Shown: positions 23,258 to 32,402 of the stretch, in pieces | Position numbering within the stretch: the stretch's first letter is position 1 | Layout of the letters: each line of letters opens with the position of its first letter | Source: Microbotryomycetes sp. JL201 | Taxonomy: Eukaryota; Basidiomycota; Microbotryomycetes | Direction of reading: 5' to 3' | NCBI GenBank assembly: GCA_033819885.1 | Contig: JAQYUZ010000019.1 | Coordinates: 186,001 to 250,000, forward strand | DNA length: 64,000 nt | Translations under genes and position numbers: made by a program | Notes under the pieces: model-generated | What the model was told of the DNA's origin: nothing | Database searches by the model: none | The model's input: the letters and a program-made list of their open reading frames with translations, nothing else

Positions 23258-25054
23258 ATGACGGTCGCAAATCCGACGGGTGAGCGGGCTGGACGACCTC
23301 CTCGCCTTCAAGTTTCCCCAACTTGTGCTGATCATGTCTCGTTGTGCGTGACAGATGCAGTACGCGTGTTTGACGCATTGGACGTGCCGAGCGTCGCAAA
23401 GAACCGATTCACAAACTTGATTCCGGCGCAATCCATCGCCATCGTCGACTCGTTCACGCTCGAAAGCGGTCACACGCTGACTAACGTGCCTGTCGGGTTC
23501 AGAACATGGGGAAGATTGAACGATCAGTTGAGTTGCGACGATCACGCCATTCGGTCGGCGCCACATGCTTGTCACGCGTACAGAATGCTGACCAATGGCA
23601 CCACACGCTTTCGTCTTTTGACAGACGAGACAACTGTATGGTCATCTGTCACGCCCTCACCGGCAGCAGCGACGTTGAAGACTGGTCAGCTCTGCGCGCT
23701 TCGGCTTTCACAAGCACCCGCATCCGTCGCTGTTGGCTCACACGCCATCTTGCATGCTTGTTCGCACAGGTGGGGACCGCTGCTTGGTCCGAATCATGCT
23801 TTCGACCCGACGAGGTACTTTATCTTTTGCGCCAACGTACTCGGCTCGCCTTATGGCACGGCCAGTCCGACCACAAAGAACCCGGACAGGACGGATGGTG
23901 GATGGTGGGGGCCAGAGTTCCCATTGACGACAGTCAGGGATGACGTCAGGTGAGCGAAGCGTCATCGATCAACGGCGTGTTGGATTGGGCTAACGCTCGA
24001 CCCTTGATGCTCCAACAAAAGGTTGCACAAGATTGTGCTAGATCATCTCGGCGTCAAGTCCGCAGCAGCAGTGATTGGAGGCTCAATGGGCGGCATGGCC
24101 GTCCTCGAGTGGTCACTTGTCGCCGACAACGGATTCGTACGCAACATTTGTCCGATCGCTACTTCTGCCCGACATTCGGCTTGGGGCATCTCGTGGGGCG
24201 AAGCTCAGAGGCAGTCAATTTACAGTGATCCGGACTACGAGGGAGGATGGTACGCAGAAGATGGTGAAGGACCGAAGCGAGGATTGGCAGCGGCGAGGAT
24301 GGCGGCATTGTTGACATATCGATCCAGAGATTCGTTCGAGAGCAGGTTTGGAAGGAAAGAGCAAGCGACACATGGTGCACCAGGCACGAACGCTTCAAAT
24401 GGTTCTGCTGGACTCGGACGAGGAATCGTCACGGACGCGTTCGGAACGCCGAGGACGATGGCGGAGAGGGCCGAGGCGATTCACAATGACGGACACCGTG
24501 GACCAACGGGCACGAGACCGTCATCTCCATCCGCGACTGACAGCGCTGCACTGCCTCTGACACCAAACGGACACCCTCTGCCGCCACCGTCACCGCCGCC
24601 TATCTTTTCGGCACAATCGTACTTGCGGTATCAGGGCGACAAATTTGTATCACGTTTTGATGCCAACTGTTACATTCATTTGACCCGTAAAATGGATCAC
24701 CACGACGTCAATAGAGGTCGGCCGACCGATCCTTCGCCTCTGAGCAGGGTTCCACCGGGCGCTCTCGTCATTGCCATTTCGACCGATGGCTTGTTTACGT
24801 TAGTTGAACAGAGAGAACTGGCGGCGACGTTGCCGGACGCCAAATTGGTCGTGATTGACAGTCCGGACGGTCACGATGGGTTCTTGCTCGAGTTTGAGCA
24901 AATCAATTCGCACGTTTTGGATTGGTTGAGAGACAGGTTGCCAGAGGTGTATCGGGGTGATCCGTTGGTGGATAGTCAAGATGTTGCCGGAGGGTTCGAG
25001 GTGAAAAAGGCCAGTTTGTTTGGTGAAGCAGAGGGTGACATTACTCGATGGTAG
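23258..25054 (+). CDS. MET2: Homoserine O-acetyltransferase (MET2)
   Basis: Exons are 23258..23526, 23625..23684, 23770..23949 and 24022..25054; 513 residues. The enzyme transfers acetyl from acetyl-CoA to homoserine in methionine synthesis. Motifs in order: SFTLESGHTLTNVPV, DNCMVICHALTGSSDVEDWW, LGSPYGTASP, GGSMGGMAVLEW with the nucleophile Ser (about residue 191), DANCYIHLTRKMD, DGLFTLVEQ (catalytic Asp) and GHDGFLLE (catalytic His). All four exon joins fall inside conserved blocks and keep frame. About 75 Pro/Ser/Thr-rich residues are inserted between TYRSRDSFESRFGRK and SYLRYQGDKF; related fungal enzymes also vary there. The start is uncertain by up to about 30 codons, since a small intron before 23353 is possible. 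Tandem with the lipase, 128 bases apart. Confidence 0.93.
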
Positions 25055-25187
25055 CGTTGCAGCCAACGATCGGCTGTCAGGAGCATAGAGTGGATTGTTG
25101 TCGTCGGATTACAAGTACATGTAATGCACATCACAAAGCAGAGCCTCTGACCGTCTAAGCCGTCGCAAAGACCTCAATTGGCTACGA

Positions 25188-26037
25188 CTACCCTTCATAG
25201 TCGTCATCGTCGTATTTGGGGGCCTTTGACGGCCCTCCGGCATCGTCATCGTCTTCCTCCTCGTCAAAATCGTCTTCGTCATCTTCTTCACTTGCTTTTC
25301 TCTTCTTTTTACTCGCTTTCGGCTTTGTCTCGCCGCTCGCCGAAGTTGCAGTCGCAACCGCAGCGTCCTTTTTCTTTCGTGGCGCACGCTTCTTTTTCGT
25401 TCCAGCTTCTCCATTCTCTCCATTGTCTGCGTCAACGATCGGATCCGGCACGTTTTGTACGATTTCTGAACAAAAGTCAAACAATGAAGTGTTTTGGATC
25501 GTTCGTTTCCTTTCGGATGATTGCAATCGGAGATTTGGTCGTCAGAGGACTTTGTTTCTTCAACAACAATAATAGAACGTGACTGACAATCCATACGCTG
25601 TCAGTTTCTTGCTGCCTCTCTGTTGAGCGTCCTTTACGGTTTCGTCGACCAAGCTCTTGAGAAACATCTCGAGCGCCCTCGCTGCATGCGATGTCAAAGG
25701 CGGCAGTGGCGCGTTGAATCAGATTCTCGAGTTCTGTGCGAGCTCAACAAGAGGGACTGACAGACAACGATGGGGGTGCCAGTCGCGACCTTGCCGACGT
25801 CCTCGTCCGCTTGAATCATCTTTTTAATTCTCGCCTGTAGGGCGTTATGTTTCCCATACAAACAGTGAATAGACGGTTGCGTCAAGGCATTGTGAGGACG
25901 GAGACGATGTCAGCTTGTGTGTAAACGCGGACGACAAGGTGGCGAGCGGGTGCACTGACGGCGGGAAACCGGGCTTGGTTTGAGCGCTTGCCCTTCTTGA
26001 ATGGCGCCTTGGGAATGCTCGCCTGGCCCTCTTCCAT
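25188..26037 (-). CDS. BUR6: NC2 alpha (Bur6/DRAP1), histone-fold transcription repressor
   Basis: Exons are 26037..25960, 25834..25762, 25681..25588 and 25509..25188; 188 residues. NC2 alpha pairs with NC2 beta (Dr1) through a histone fold and holds TBP on promoters. The histone fold reads FPA-ARIKKMIQADEDVGKVA, TPIVVSRALEMFLKSLVDET, KKLTAYGLKRTI and FDFCSEIVQNVPDPI, in the order expected for the NC2 alpha/H2A-like type. The C-terminus is a basic then acidic tail (KKKRAPRKKK, KKKRKASEEDDEDDFDEEED). Introns are 125, 80 and 78 nt. The joins V-S-R-A-L-E and Y-G-L-K-R-T were chosen because only they restore the fold. It is divergent from TFIIS. Confidence 0.93.
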
Positions 26038-26220
26038 GGTGATGTGGCCGCGGTTGTGGTCGAACGGAGAACGGGACTCGCTGCTTGCACTCTGATTGTC
26101 CCCACACGCCTTGTCTCTGCCGGCCGTCTGACTCTCACAATACGACGTGTTTCAAGTCGACCCTTCACTTGGCAAACTCGAGTCACCATCAGCTTGGGTC
26201 ACACGTGACTCGTCTCGGAG
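26038..26220. promoter_or_regulatory. Bidirectional promoter, NC2 alpha and TFIIS
   Basis: A 183-base gap separates the two divergent start codons. Both products act on RNA polymerase II transcription. No TATA box is evident. Confidence 0.55.
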
Positions 26221-27963
26221 ATGGGAACGGCCGTCACGCCGATTGCCGTCGTGCAGGCCCTCAAAAAGCAGCTCACGACGGCAGTTGCAGCAGACAATGC
26301 CGATGTGAGCACCTTTTCAGGGCTCGGTCGCCTGCATATTGCACACGCTTGGCCGCGAACGACTGGGCGAATGCTGACGCTGCTGCATCACACTGCTGTC
26401 AATAGGATATCAAACGTGTTCTCAACCAGCTCAAATCCGACATTGTCGTCAGCGAGGAGCTCATCAGGGTTCAGTCGACCAATTTCGGCTTGGTTCTTCA
26501 CAGCCTCGATTGACTTTGAACGCGGTTTCTCGCTTTGCAGGAGACGAAAATAGGCGTCACTGTCGGGAAGCTGAGGCAGAATAGCAATAAATCGGTTGTT
26601 GACTTGGCAAAGGAAATCGTGCGCAAATGGAAGACGGACGTGGGCCAGTCGGGTTCGAAAAAGGCTGATACGGCCAGCCAAAACAGTAAGCTCGCCCGAG
26701 GCACACGAAGGCACGGCACTTGAAAGGTGCACGTCTCACTTTTCATTCATCCAGGCTCAAACGTTGCTTCGCCGTCACCCGCACCCGCCTCACCGGCACC
26801 ATCAAAAACGGAATCAAAGCCGACGAAGCACATGCCACCGTCATCGAGCTCGCTGTCATCGTCTACGACGTCAAAAGCGACAGACCACAAGACAGAAGCG
26901 GCTTCATCGGCTGGTGCTAGCAACGGAGGTGGCGCGAGTCTGACAAGGAGGGAAAGCAACGGTGCTCCGCGGACACACGTTACGGACGGGCTCGACTTTT
27001 TCAAAGACAAGGACGCGACAGGCGACCGAACACGAGACAAGTGTGCAGAGATGATCTATGACGCCTTGGCGTCTGATTCTGCAGCGCGTGAGTTCTCTTT
27101 GAGATAGCGATAACATCTGAAATGCGAGCGCTGACGGCCGGCTTGTCTGTAGCTATCGACCTCATTCAGACACGCGCCCGAGCGCTCGAAAAGCACGTTC
27201 ACTCCGTCAACCCGCCTCCGGAAGGCACAAATGCATACAGACAAAAGATGCGCTCGTTATACTTGAACTTGAAGGCGGCCAACAACCCGTCTCTGCGTGA
27301 AGATGTCGTGTCGGGCGAGATCAGCGTCAAACGGTTGAGCGAAATGAGCGCCGCTGTGCGTTTCCGCCCCTGCCTGATACCGCGGGTTTTTTGGTGCAAT
27401 GCTGACGGCCTGCCGAGCAGGAAATGGCATCAGAGGAGCAGCAGGCGATCAACCGCAAACTTGTTGAAGAAAACCTGTTCAAGGCGCAAGGAGCGGCACC
27501 CCAACAGGCAGAGACTGATGCGTTCCAGTGCGGCAAATGCAAGCAAAGAAAAACAATGTACTACCAGGTCAGTGCACGCTTTGACATGATGACGGAATTG
27601 GCGCGTATTGATGGTTTGCGGGACATTGCAGATGCAAACGCGCAGCGCTGATGAGCCGATGGTGAGCTGGCCAGAGTGTGACTCTGTTGTTGATACAGTG
27701 CTGACGCTCTGTCAATAGACTACATTCGTAACGTAAGCCTTCTGACCACGACGAGCGTGGACGTAACTGACCAATTTTCGCCGACACTTGCTACATCGCA
27801 GCTGTCTCAACGTAAGTTGGTCGTGCAACTAATCATCTGCTCGGTCGCTGACTGTGTGATGCTCCTTGCAGTGTAAGGCTGCACCTTTGCTTGATGCGAG
27901 GCGGCAGGGTGCTCAAGCTAATGTTATCTCTGTGCAGGCAACAATCGCTGGAAGTTTAGTTAG
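26221..27963 (+). CDS. DST1: Transcription elongation factor TFIIS (Dst1)
   Basis: Eleven exons: 26221..26304, 26406..26468, 26541..26685, 26755..27087, 27153..27355, 27421..27567, 27632..27661, 27719..27732, 27802..27811, 27872..27872 and 27938..27963; 351 residues. TFIIS makes backtracked RNA polymerase II cleave its transcript. Domain I: IKRVLNQLKSD..VGKLRQNSNKSVVDLAKEIV. After a Ser/Pro/Ala linker, domain II: RDKCAEMIYDAL..YRQKMRSLYLNLK..NNPSLREDVVSGEIS. The zinc ribbon reads FQCGKCKQRKTMYYQ, MQTRSADEPM (with the acidic catalytic pair) and TTFVTCLNCNNRWKFS. The ribbon's end is spread over exons of 30, 14, 10, 1 and 26 nt; the one-base exon supplies the T of the last Cys codon (see findings). 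Coding length is divisible by three only with that base. Confidence 0.92.
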
Positions 27964-28220
27964 AGGACGTGCCGTCTTGTTGCAATGCATCGCCAAGTGC
28001 ATCGAGAGACTTGGGCCGAACAGCGAGCGTACTAGCGCCCCTCTTTCTCGACTCGCTCCGAGAGCTGCGAAGCGTCATCACCCTCGTTTTCCACTTTTTG
28101 CACACTGGGCCCGGAAGGCTTCGGCAGCGTACCGGCAAGCTCAGTCTTGCTCAAGGTGCTTGTTGACGATCTCCGATCGCGTTTCTGGTCGTCCTACAGC
28201 CAAGCCGAGCGTTGCCCCAC

Positions 28221-29590
28221 ATGCCGGCCCTCTCCGCGCGACAGCAGACGAACAACAGCTTGCCGACCGTGAGGGCACGGCTTGGCAACTTTATCAAGTC
28301 GAGCGCCAACTATTCGTGCGACCCTGTCCAAGCCATCTGGGATAATGTCGTGCCGCCGGCGACTATTTCGCTCTATTCTGGCCGGGGCTTGCCCCAGGCC
28401 TTCTTCACGAGCAAACCCACCACGAACGAGTCGTACATCAACTTTGTCGAAACAATTGCAGTCGTCAACGACACGTCCGGGTCTGTGCCTTGGCCAGTCG
28501 ACATCAACACTGGATCTTACGTCGGCTTTGCGATTCAAGATTCTCGCGGCTTGATGGGCTTTAGCGAGTTGCGCACAGTTTACGAAGGCTCGAGAGGCGA
28601 TCCGACCTGCCGAGCCGTCATTGACGATCCAGCGCTTAGCGAACGCAATTATTCTCTGCCTCTTGTCGGCTCGTACGACACAAACATTTACCTTCCAACA
28701 GCAACTGTCCCATGCCAGATGCCAATCCAGTACAGTATGTCGTACAAGCCCGGGCGATTGGAGGCGTTCAACGCAACCGGCCTGCCTATGCGCTTTTTCC
28801 AAGGCGAGACGGACGGCGTCAACGTCAACATCATCGAGACGATCGCTGCCAACTTGAGTCGGTACTCTATGGGAACAGAATACTGGACGCCAAATGTGCC
28901 CATCGGAACGAGAATGGGCTTCAAGTTGACGGACGGACGTGGTCAAGTGGCGTACTCGGAAGTGCGGACCGTGTACGAGGCAACCGAAAACACGAGGCGA
29001 ACGTGCGAAACGTGAGCATGACTTTTGAGTTGTGGGGCATACCAAGGTTGCTGAACATTGGACGCTTGCCCATGCTCAGGCTGGCACCGTCTGAATCCAG
29101 CTCGTCTTCTTCTTCGTCTGGCAGTGGCATGAGCGAAAAGTTCAAGTATGCCATCGGATTGACCGTTCTTTTTGCGATCGCGTTTTCGGTCATGATCTGG
29201 CTTCGGTCGCGGCGTCGTCGTCAATGGTTACGCTCGATCGAGCCACCCGCGAGCGAGTCACCAAAGACTCACAGTTTCTTACTCAGTCGTCGCAAACCTT
29301 CCACGGTATCAGTCGTCAAGACGACTACTCGTTCAAGCTCGTCAATGACGGAAACTCTGCCTCGAATCGAACGCTCCCCTTCATTGTTTGGTATAGAGCC
29401 TGACGTATCTGAAACTCGTCAACTCGAACGATCGACGGTTTCGACGACGACACTAGCTCCTCGAGTACCGAGACGACCTGCTCGTGCGAGATTGGCTGCA
29501 GACGACCGATCGTCAATGAGCGAACCTCTGCCGAGGTACGAACCCGCTCCTCCAAGCTATCAAGAAGATTCGTCAACCAGACAAATGTGA
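28221..29590 (+). CDS. Single-pass surface protein with duplicated ectodomain and PPxY tail
   Basis: Exons are 28221..29011 and 29080..29590 (68-nt intron); 433 residues. I do not recognise a named family. The ectodomain has two related units about 131 residues apart. Each ends in a G-F-x-(I/L)-x-D-x-R-G block followed by SE(L/V)RTVYE and a cysteine (residues about 101-125 and 232-262). N-glycosylation sequons are frequent. A Ser-rich stalk leads to one membrane helix at about 287-306 (YAIGLTVLFAIAFSVMIW), then the basic stop-transfer RSRRRRQ. The tail of about 120 residues ends with PAPPSY, a PPxY motif of the kind bound by Nedd4/Rsp5 WW domains. No signal peptide follows the ATG used, so an upstream exon coding one may be missing. 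Membrane topology is well supported; a sensor or cell-wall role is a guess. Confidence 0.7.
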
Positions 29591-30264
29591 TTGTATCCTT
29601 TCCCGTTTCGATCGAGTGCATCTCTCAAGTACATACAAGTCTTTCCTATTGTAGCATAGAGTACATATGCTCGGAACTCGTGATGTCATCAGTATTAACG
29701 TCGCCCAGTCCGAATCCTTTTTTGCAATCTTTTCTTTTCTGGGTTTTCGAACGTATGCATGCCCGCCAAAACAGGTTCTGGAATTGTCACAATAAAGCGA
29801 ACGCAAGACAAGAATCACAAGGTGGTCAAACCTTGGTCCGAATGGGGGTGTGTACTACAGCTTGTTGGTATCACTACGAGACGAAGAGAGGGTTGCAAGA
29901 AAACCAAAAAGAGGAAGAGAACTACACTACAGCTCGCATGAGAAGGGTAGATTGTTTGTCTCGAAGGGAAAAAAAAGGCCGCAGAGGAAGAGCGAGACGA
30001 GGGCCAACATCTTTGTCTGCGACGCCATTCACCTTGAAAGAACGAAAAGAATCCGTGTTTACGTCGAAAGGGGCTCAGGATACAGGCACACACAAAGGTC
30101 AAACATTAGATCCTGATGATGGCAGACAGAAGCGAGCGAAAGGTAACGATTGTTGCTTTGCGACGACGGGAAAAGAACGAGTGACGACATCCACAAGGAT
30201 GACATTGCGAGAAAGCGGCAAGGCGGATCTGCTTCGTACAGTCGTACAAGATGTCCGATCGCCA
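29591..30264. other. Convergent 3' flanks, purine-rich
   Basis: About 670 bases between two convergent genes. The plus strand is rich in A and G. A 250-residue open frame here (29587..30339) consists of Lys/Arg/Glu/Thr from this purine bias and runs antisense into the zinc-finger gene; it is not called as a gene. Confidence 0.5.
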
Positions 30265-31939
30265 CTATCGAACAAACGTTCCGCTGTTCTGAGGCTTGAA
30301 GAATCCCATCGTAGGTGGCAGCGCGTGACCTCTTGTTGAGGGCGGACTGAGTAGGGACGCGCCCTTGTTCGCCTCGAGACTGCCAAAACCAGAGTCTCGA
30401 CCGACGCTTCGGCTGCGATCGCTCCCAGGTCCGGACGTTGTCGAACTTGCGTCCAAATCCATTCCGCCCGCTCCTGTCGTGCTCGCTTGAGGAGGCGGCG
30501 ACGTGTTTGACGCGCCAAGATCCAAGTCAAACATGCCTTCATCGAGTGCGTCATCTCCAGAGTTGGACGCCGTGTCTACACCTTCTTCGCCCGTGCCGTC
30601 GTCTTCGTCTTCCCGCTCGGTTTCGTCGATCGGTCCGCCGATTTCAGATTCGAGATCGAGGTCATCGATCAGTGCAAGCGAGTTGTTGAACCGTGGCGAC
30701 GTTAATGTGTTGATGTTGAGCACGTCCGAGCCGAGCAAGCCAGAAGACGGAGGTGAGACGGCGGCGGGCCTGGCGTCGATCGTCAGCACACGCGTCTGGC
30801 ACAGGCGCGTTTCGTGCAAACTGACCAGAAACTCTTTTCATCCGGTAACGACGCGCCGCTCGACGCCGCTTTGAGGATCGCGGCCGCTTCGAGCAATTGG
30901 ACTTGCTGGTGTTTGCTCAACAGCAGCTTTGAAGCTTCCTTCCAATGCTACAGGGCACAAGCTGTCAGCAAGTGACGGACACAGTGATCATCCATGATGC
31001 TTACTGCCGTGTGTTCCTGTATACATTGGCGCAGAAGAAATGACCGAGCATCTCGGGTGAGCTGTTTGCGCAGTTTCGACATGTGGACGCTAGTCGACTG
31101 ACCCATCGATGTTTGACAAGACACCGTTCGTGAGCTGATGAAGCATCGCGCGGTGGATCGCCGAGTACAGGACGATGATTTGTGATTGTCGATCGCGTGG
31201 CCGATCAAGCGCGGGAAATTTGTGCGATCGACCAGCCCAGGCCGAACGCAAGCGAAGGGCAGCCAGCCAGTCAGCACGGCGGGACAGAGGCCGATAGTGA
31301 CGACGTCGTGCGCATAGCAGTAGTCAGACAGGTAGGCCAGAGCATGTGCAAACAAGGAACAGAAGGACGTGTGCGAGTCAGCGTCTCGGGATCCCCGCAT
31401 GAAACGATGACGGGTCGGCCCCGGCCGAGTGGAACAACAAAAAAACGCGGACGCACCATACATCTGAGCGCGCGCGTGGAGAGCGAGTGTCAGCGGGCAG
31501 ACGGACGGCTGAGTGGCTCATTGTGACTGACCTTGTTGCACTTTTCGCAAATGTACGTCTCTCCGCGGTGCTTCTTTGACGAGCCCGGCTTGATCTCGCC
31601 GTCGTCGAGTTGCTGGTCGTGCTCGCCGCCGATGACGCTCGAGCTCCTCGCGCGCATCATCTGTGGCAGCAGAGTCGCGGATGTTGACGGTGACGGGTAC
31701 GCGTGTGTCGCCGGGAGCGAGTACGCCGCGGTGCCGTGGGGCGAGCGCGCGGCGGCCGCGTGCGTCGAGCTCGACAGCCGCCGCTGCTTGATCGTCGTCG
31801 GCCGCCGGTGCCTGCCTGCGCTTGACGACAGGCTCGTGCCGAACAACGCGCTGTTGGACGGGCTCGACGCGTGCTCGACGATCGAGATGGGCTCGGCCAC
31901 GCCGCCGCCGCCGCCGCCGGCCGCGGTGCTCGTCGCCAT
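30265..31939 (-). CDS. C2H2 zinc-finger protein (probable transcription factor)
   Basis: Exons are 31939..31532, 31463..31457, 31134..31103, 31016..31005, 30947..30826 and 30769..30265; 361 residues. The N-terminal region is rich in Ser, Ala, Gly and His. One C2H2 finger is built from five exons: CEKCNK, MY, AHERCLVKHRW, EHTA and HWKEASK, giving C-x2-C-x12-H-x3-H. This matches the xYxHPxCLxKHRWEHT pattern I remember from a fungal family. The block after it, LLLSKHQQVQLLEAAAIL, followed by FWPAAVSPPSSGLLGSD, is also conserved in that family as I recall. The C-terminus is acidic and low-complexity. One exon is only 7 nt and another 12 nt. The intron after the 7-nt exon is long (322 nt). The start could be 27 bases upstream at 31966. 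DNA binding is inferred. Confidence 0.78.
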
Positions 31940-32402
31940 GGCCTGTGTGCGTGGATGCGAGCGCATCGTCAGCTCCGCAAGACATATCGTTCGTAGGTAC
32001 GCCGTCACACTCGCCTGTGCCGCAGATGCTCTGCGTGTGCCGTACGAGCTCATTGCTGGACGCAGAAACTCGCTTGGGCCTGAGCGAAACATTTCCAAAA
32101 AAAAAAAAAGACGCGTTCCGCACAGCGCGTCGCGACTCGAAACCACAAGAAGGCTATTCGTGTCGTGTCAAATCGTAATCAAATTACATCAACGTCTGTT
32201 CCACTCCACTCCGAGCGCACCCAGAAATGCACCGCCAAGAAGGCGTCTCGCAGCGAAAGATTGCGACGCGACATGTTTGCCCGTCGGGAGCTCGCAGTCA
32301 TCCGGGCCGGAGATCAAACTCGTCTGCGAATCCAAATACGCTTCCGAAACATGCTACATAACAATAATAAAAAAAGACTAGAATCGCAAAAACAAAAAAA
32401 CA
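31940..32402. other. Intergenic, zinc-finger gene promoter and VPS13 3' flank
   Basis: About 460 bases between two minus-strand genes, with a 13-A run at about 32097-32109. Nothing else recognised. Long plus-strand open frames crossing it are antisense to the zinc-finger gene. Confidence 0.5.

Noticed and set aside
29587-30339. A 250-residue plus-strand open frame
   Set aside because: Composition follows from purine-rich 3'UTR sequence and it overlaps the zinc-finger gene in antisense; no domain seen.
31005-31060. A 28-nt intron joining HPRCS to EHTA in the zinc-finger gene
   Set aside because: It would drop the KHRW part of the finger. A better exon coding AHERCLVKHRW was found upstream with normal introns.
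31533-32381. A 282-residue plus-strand open frame
   Set aside because: Antisense to the first exon of the zinc-finger gene; created by the GC-rich, low-complexity coding strand.
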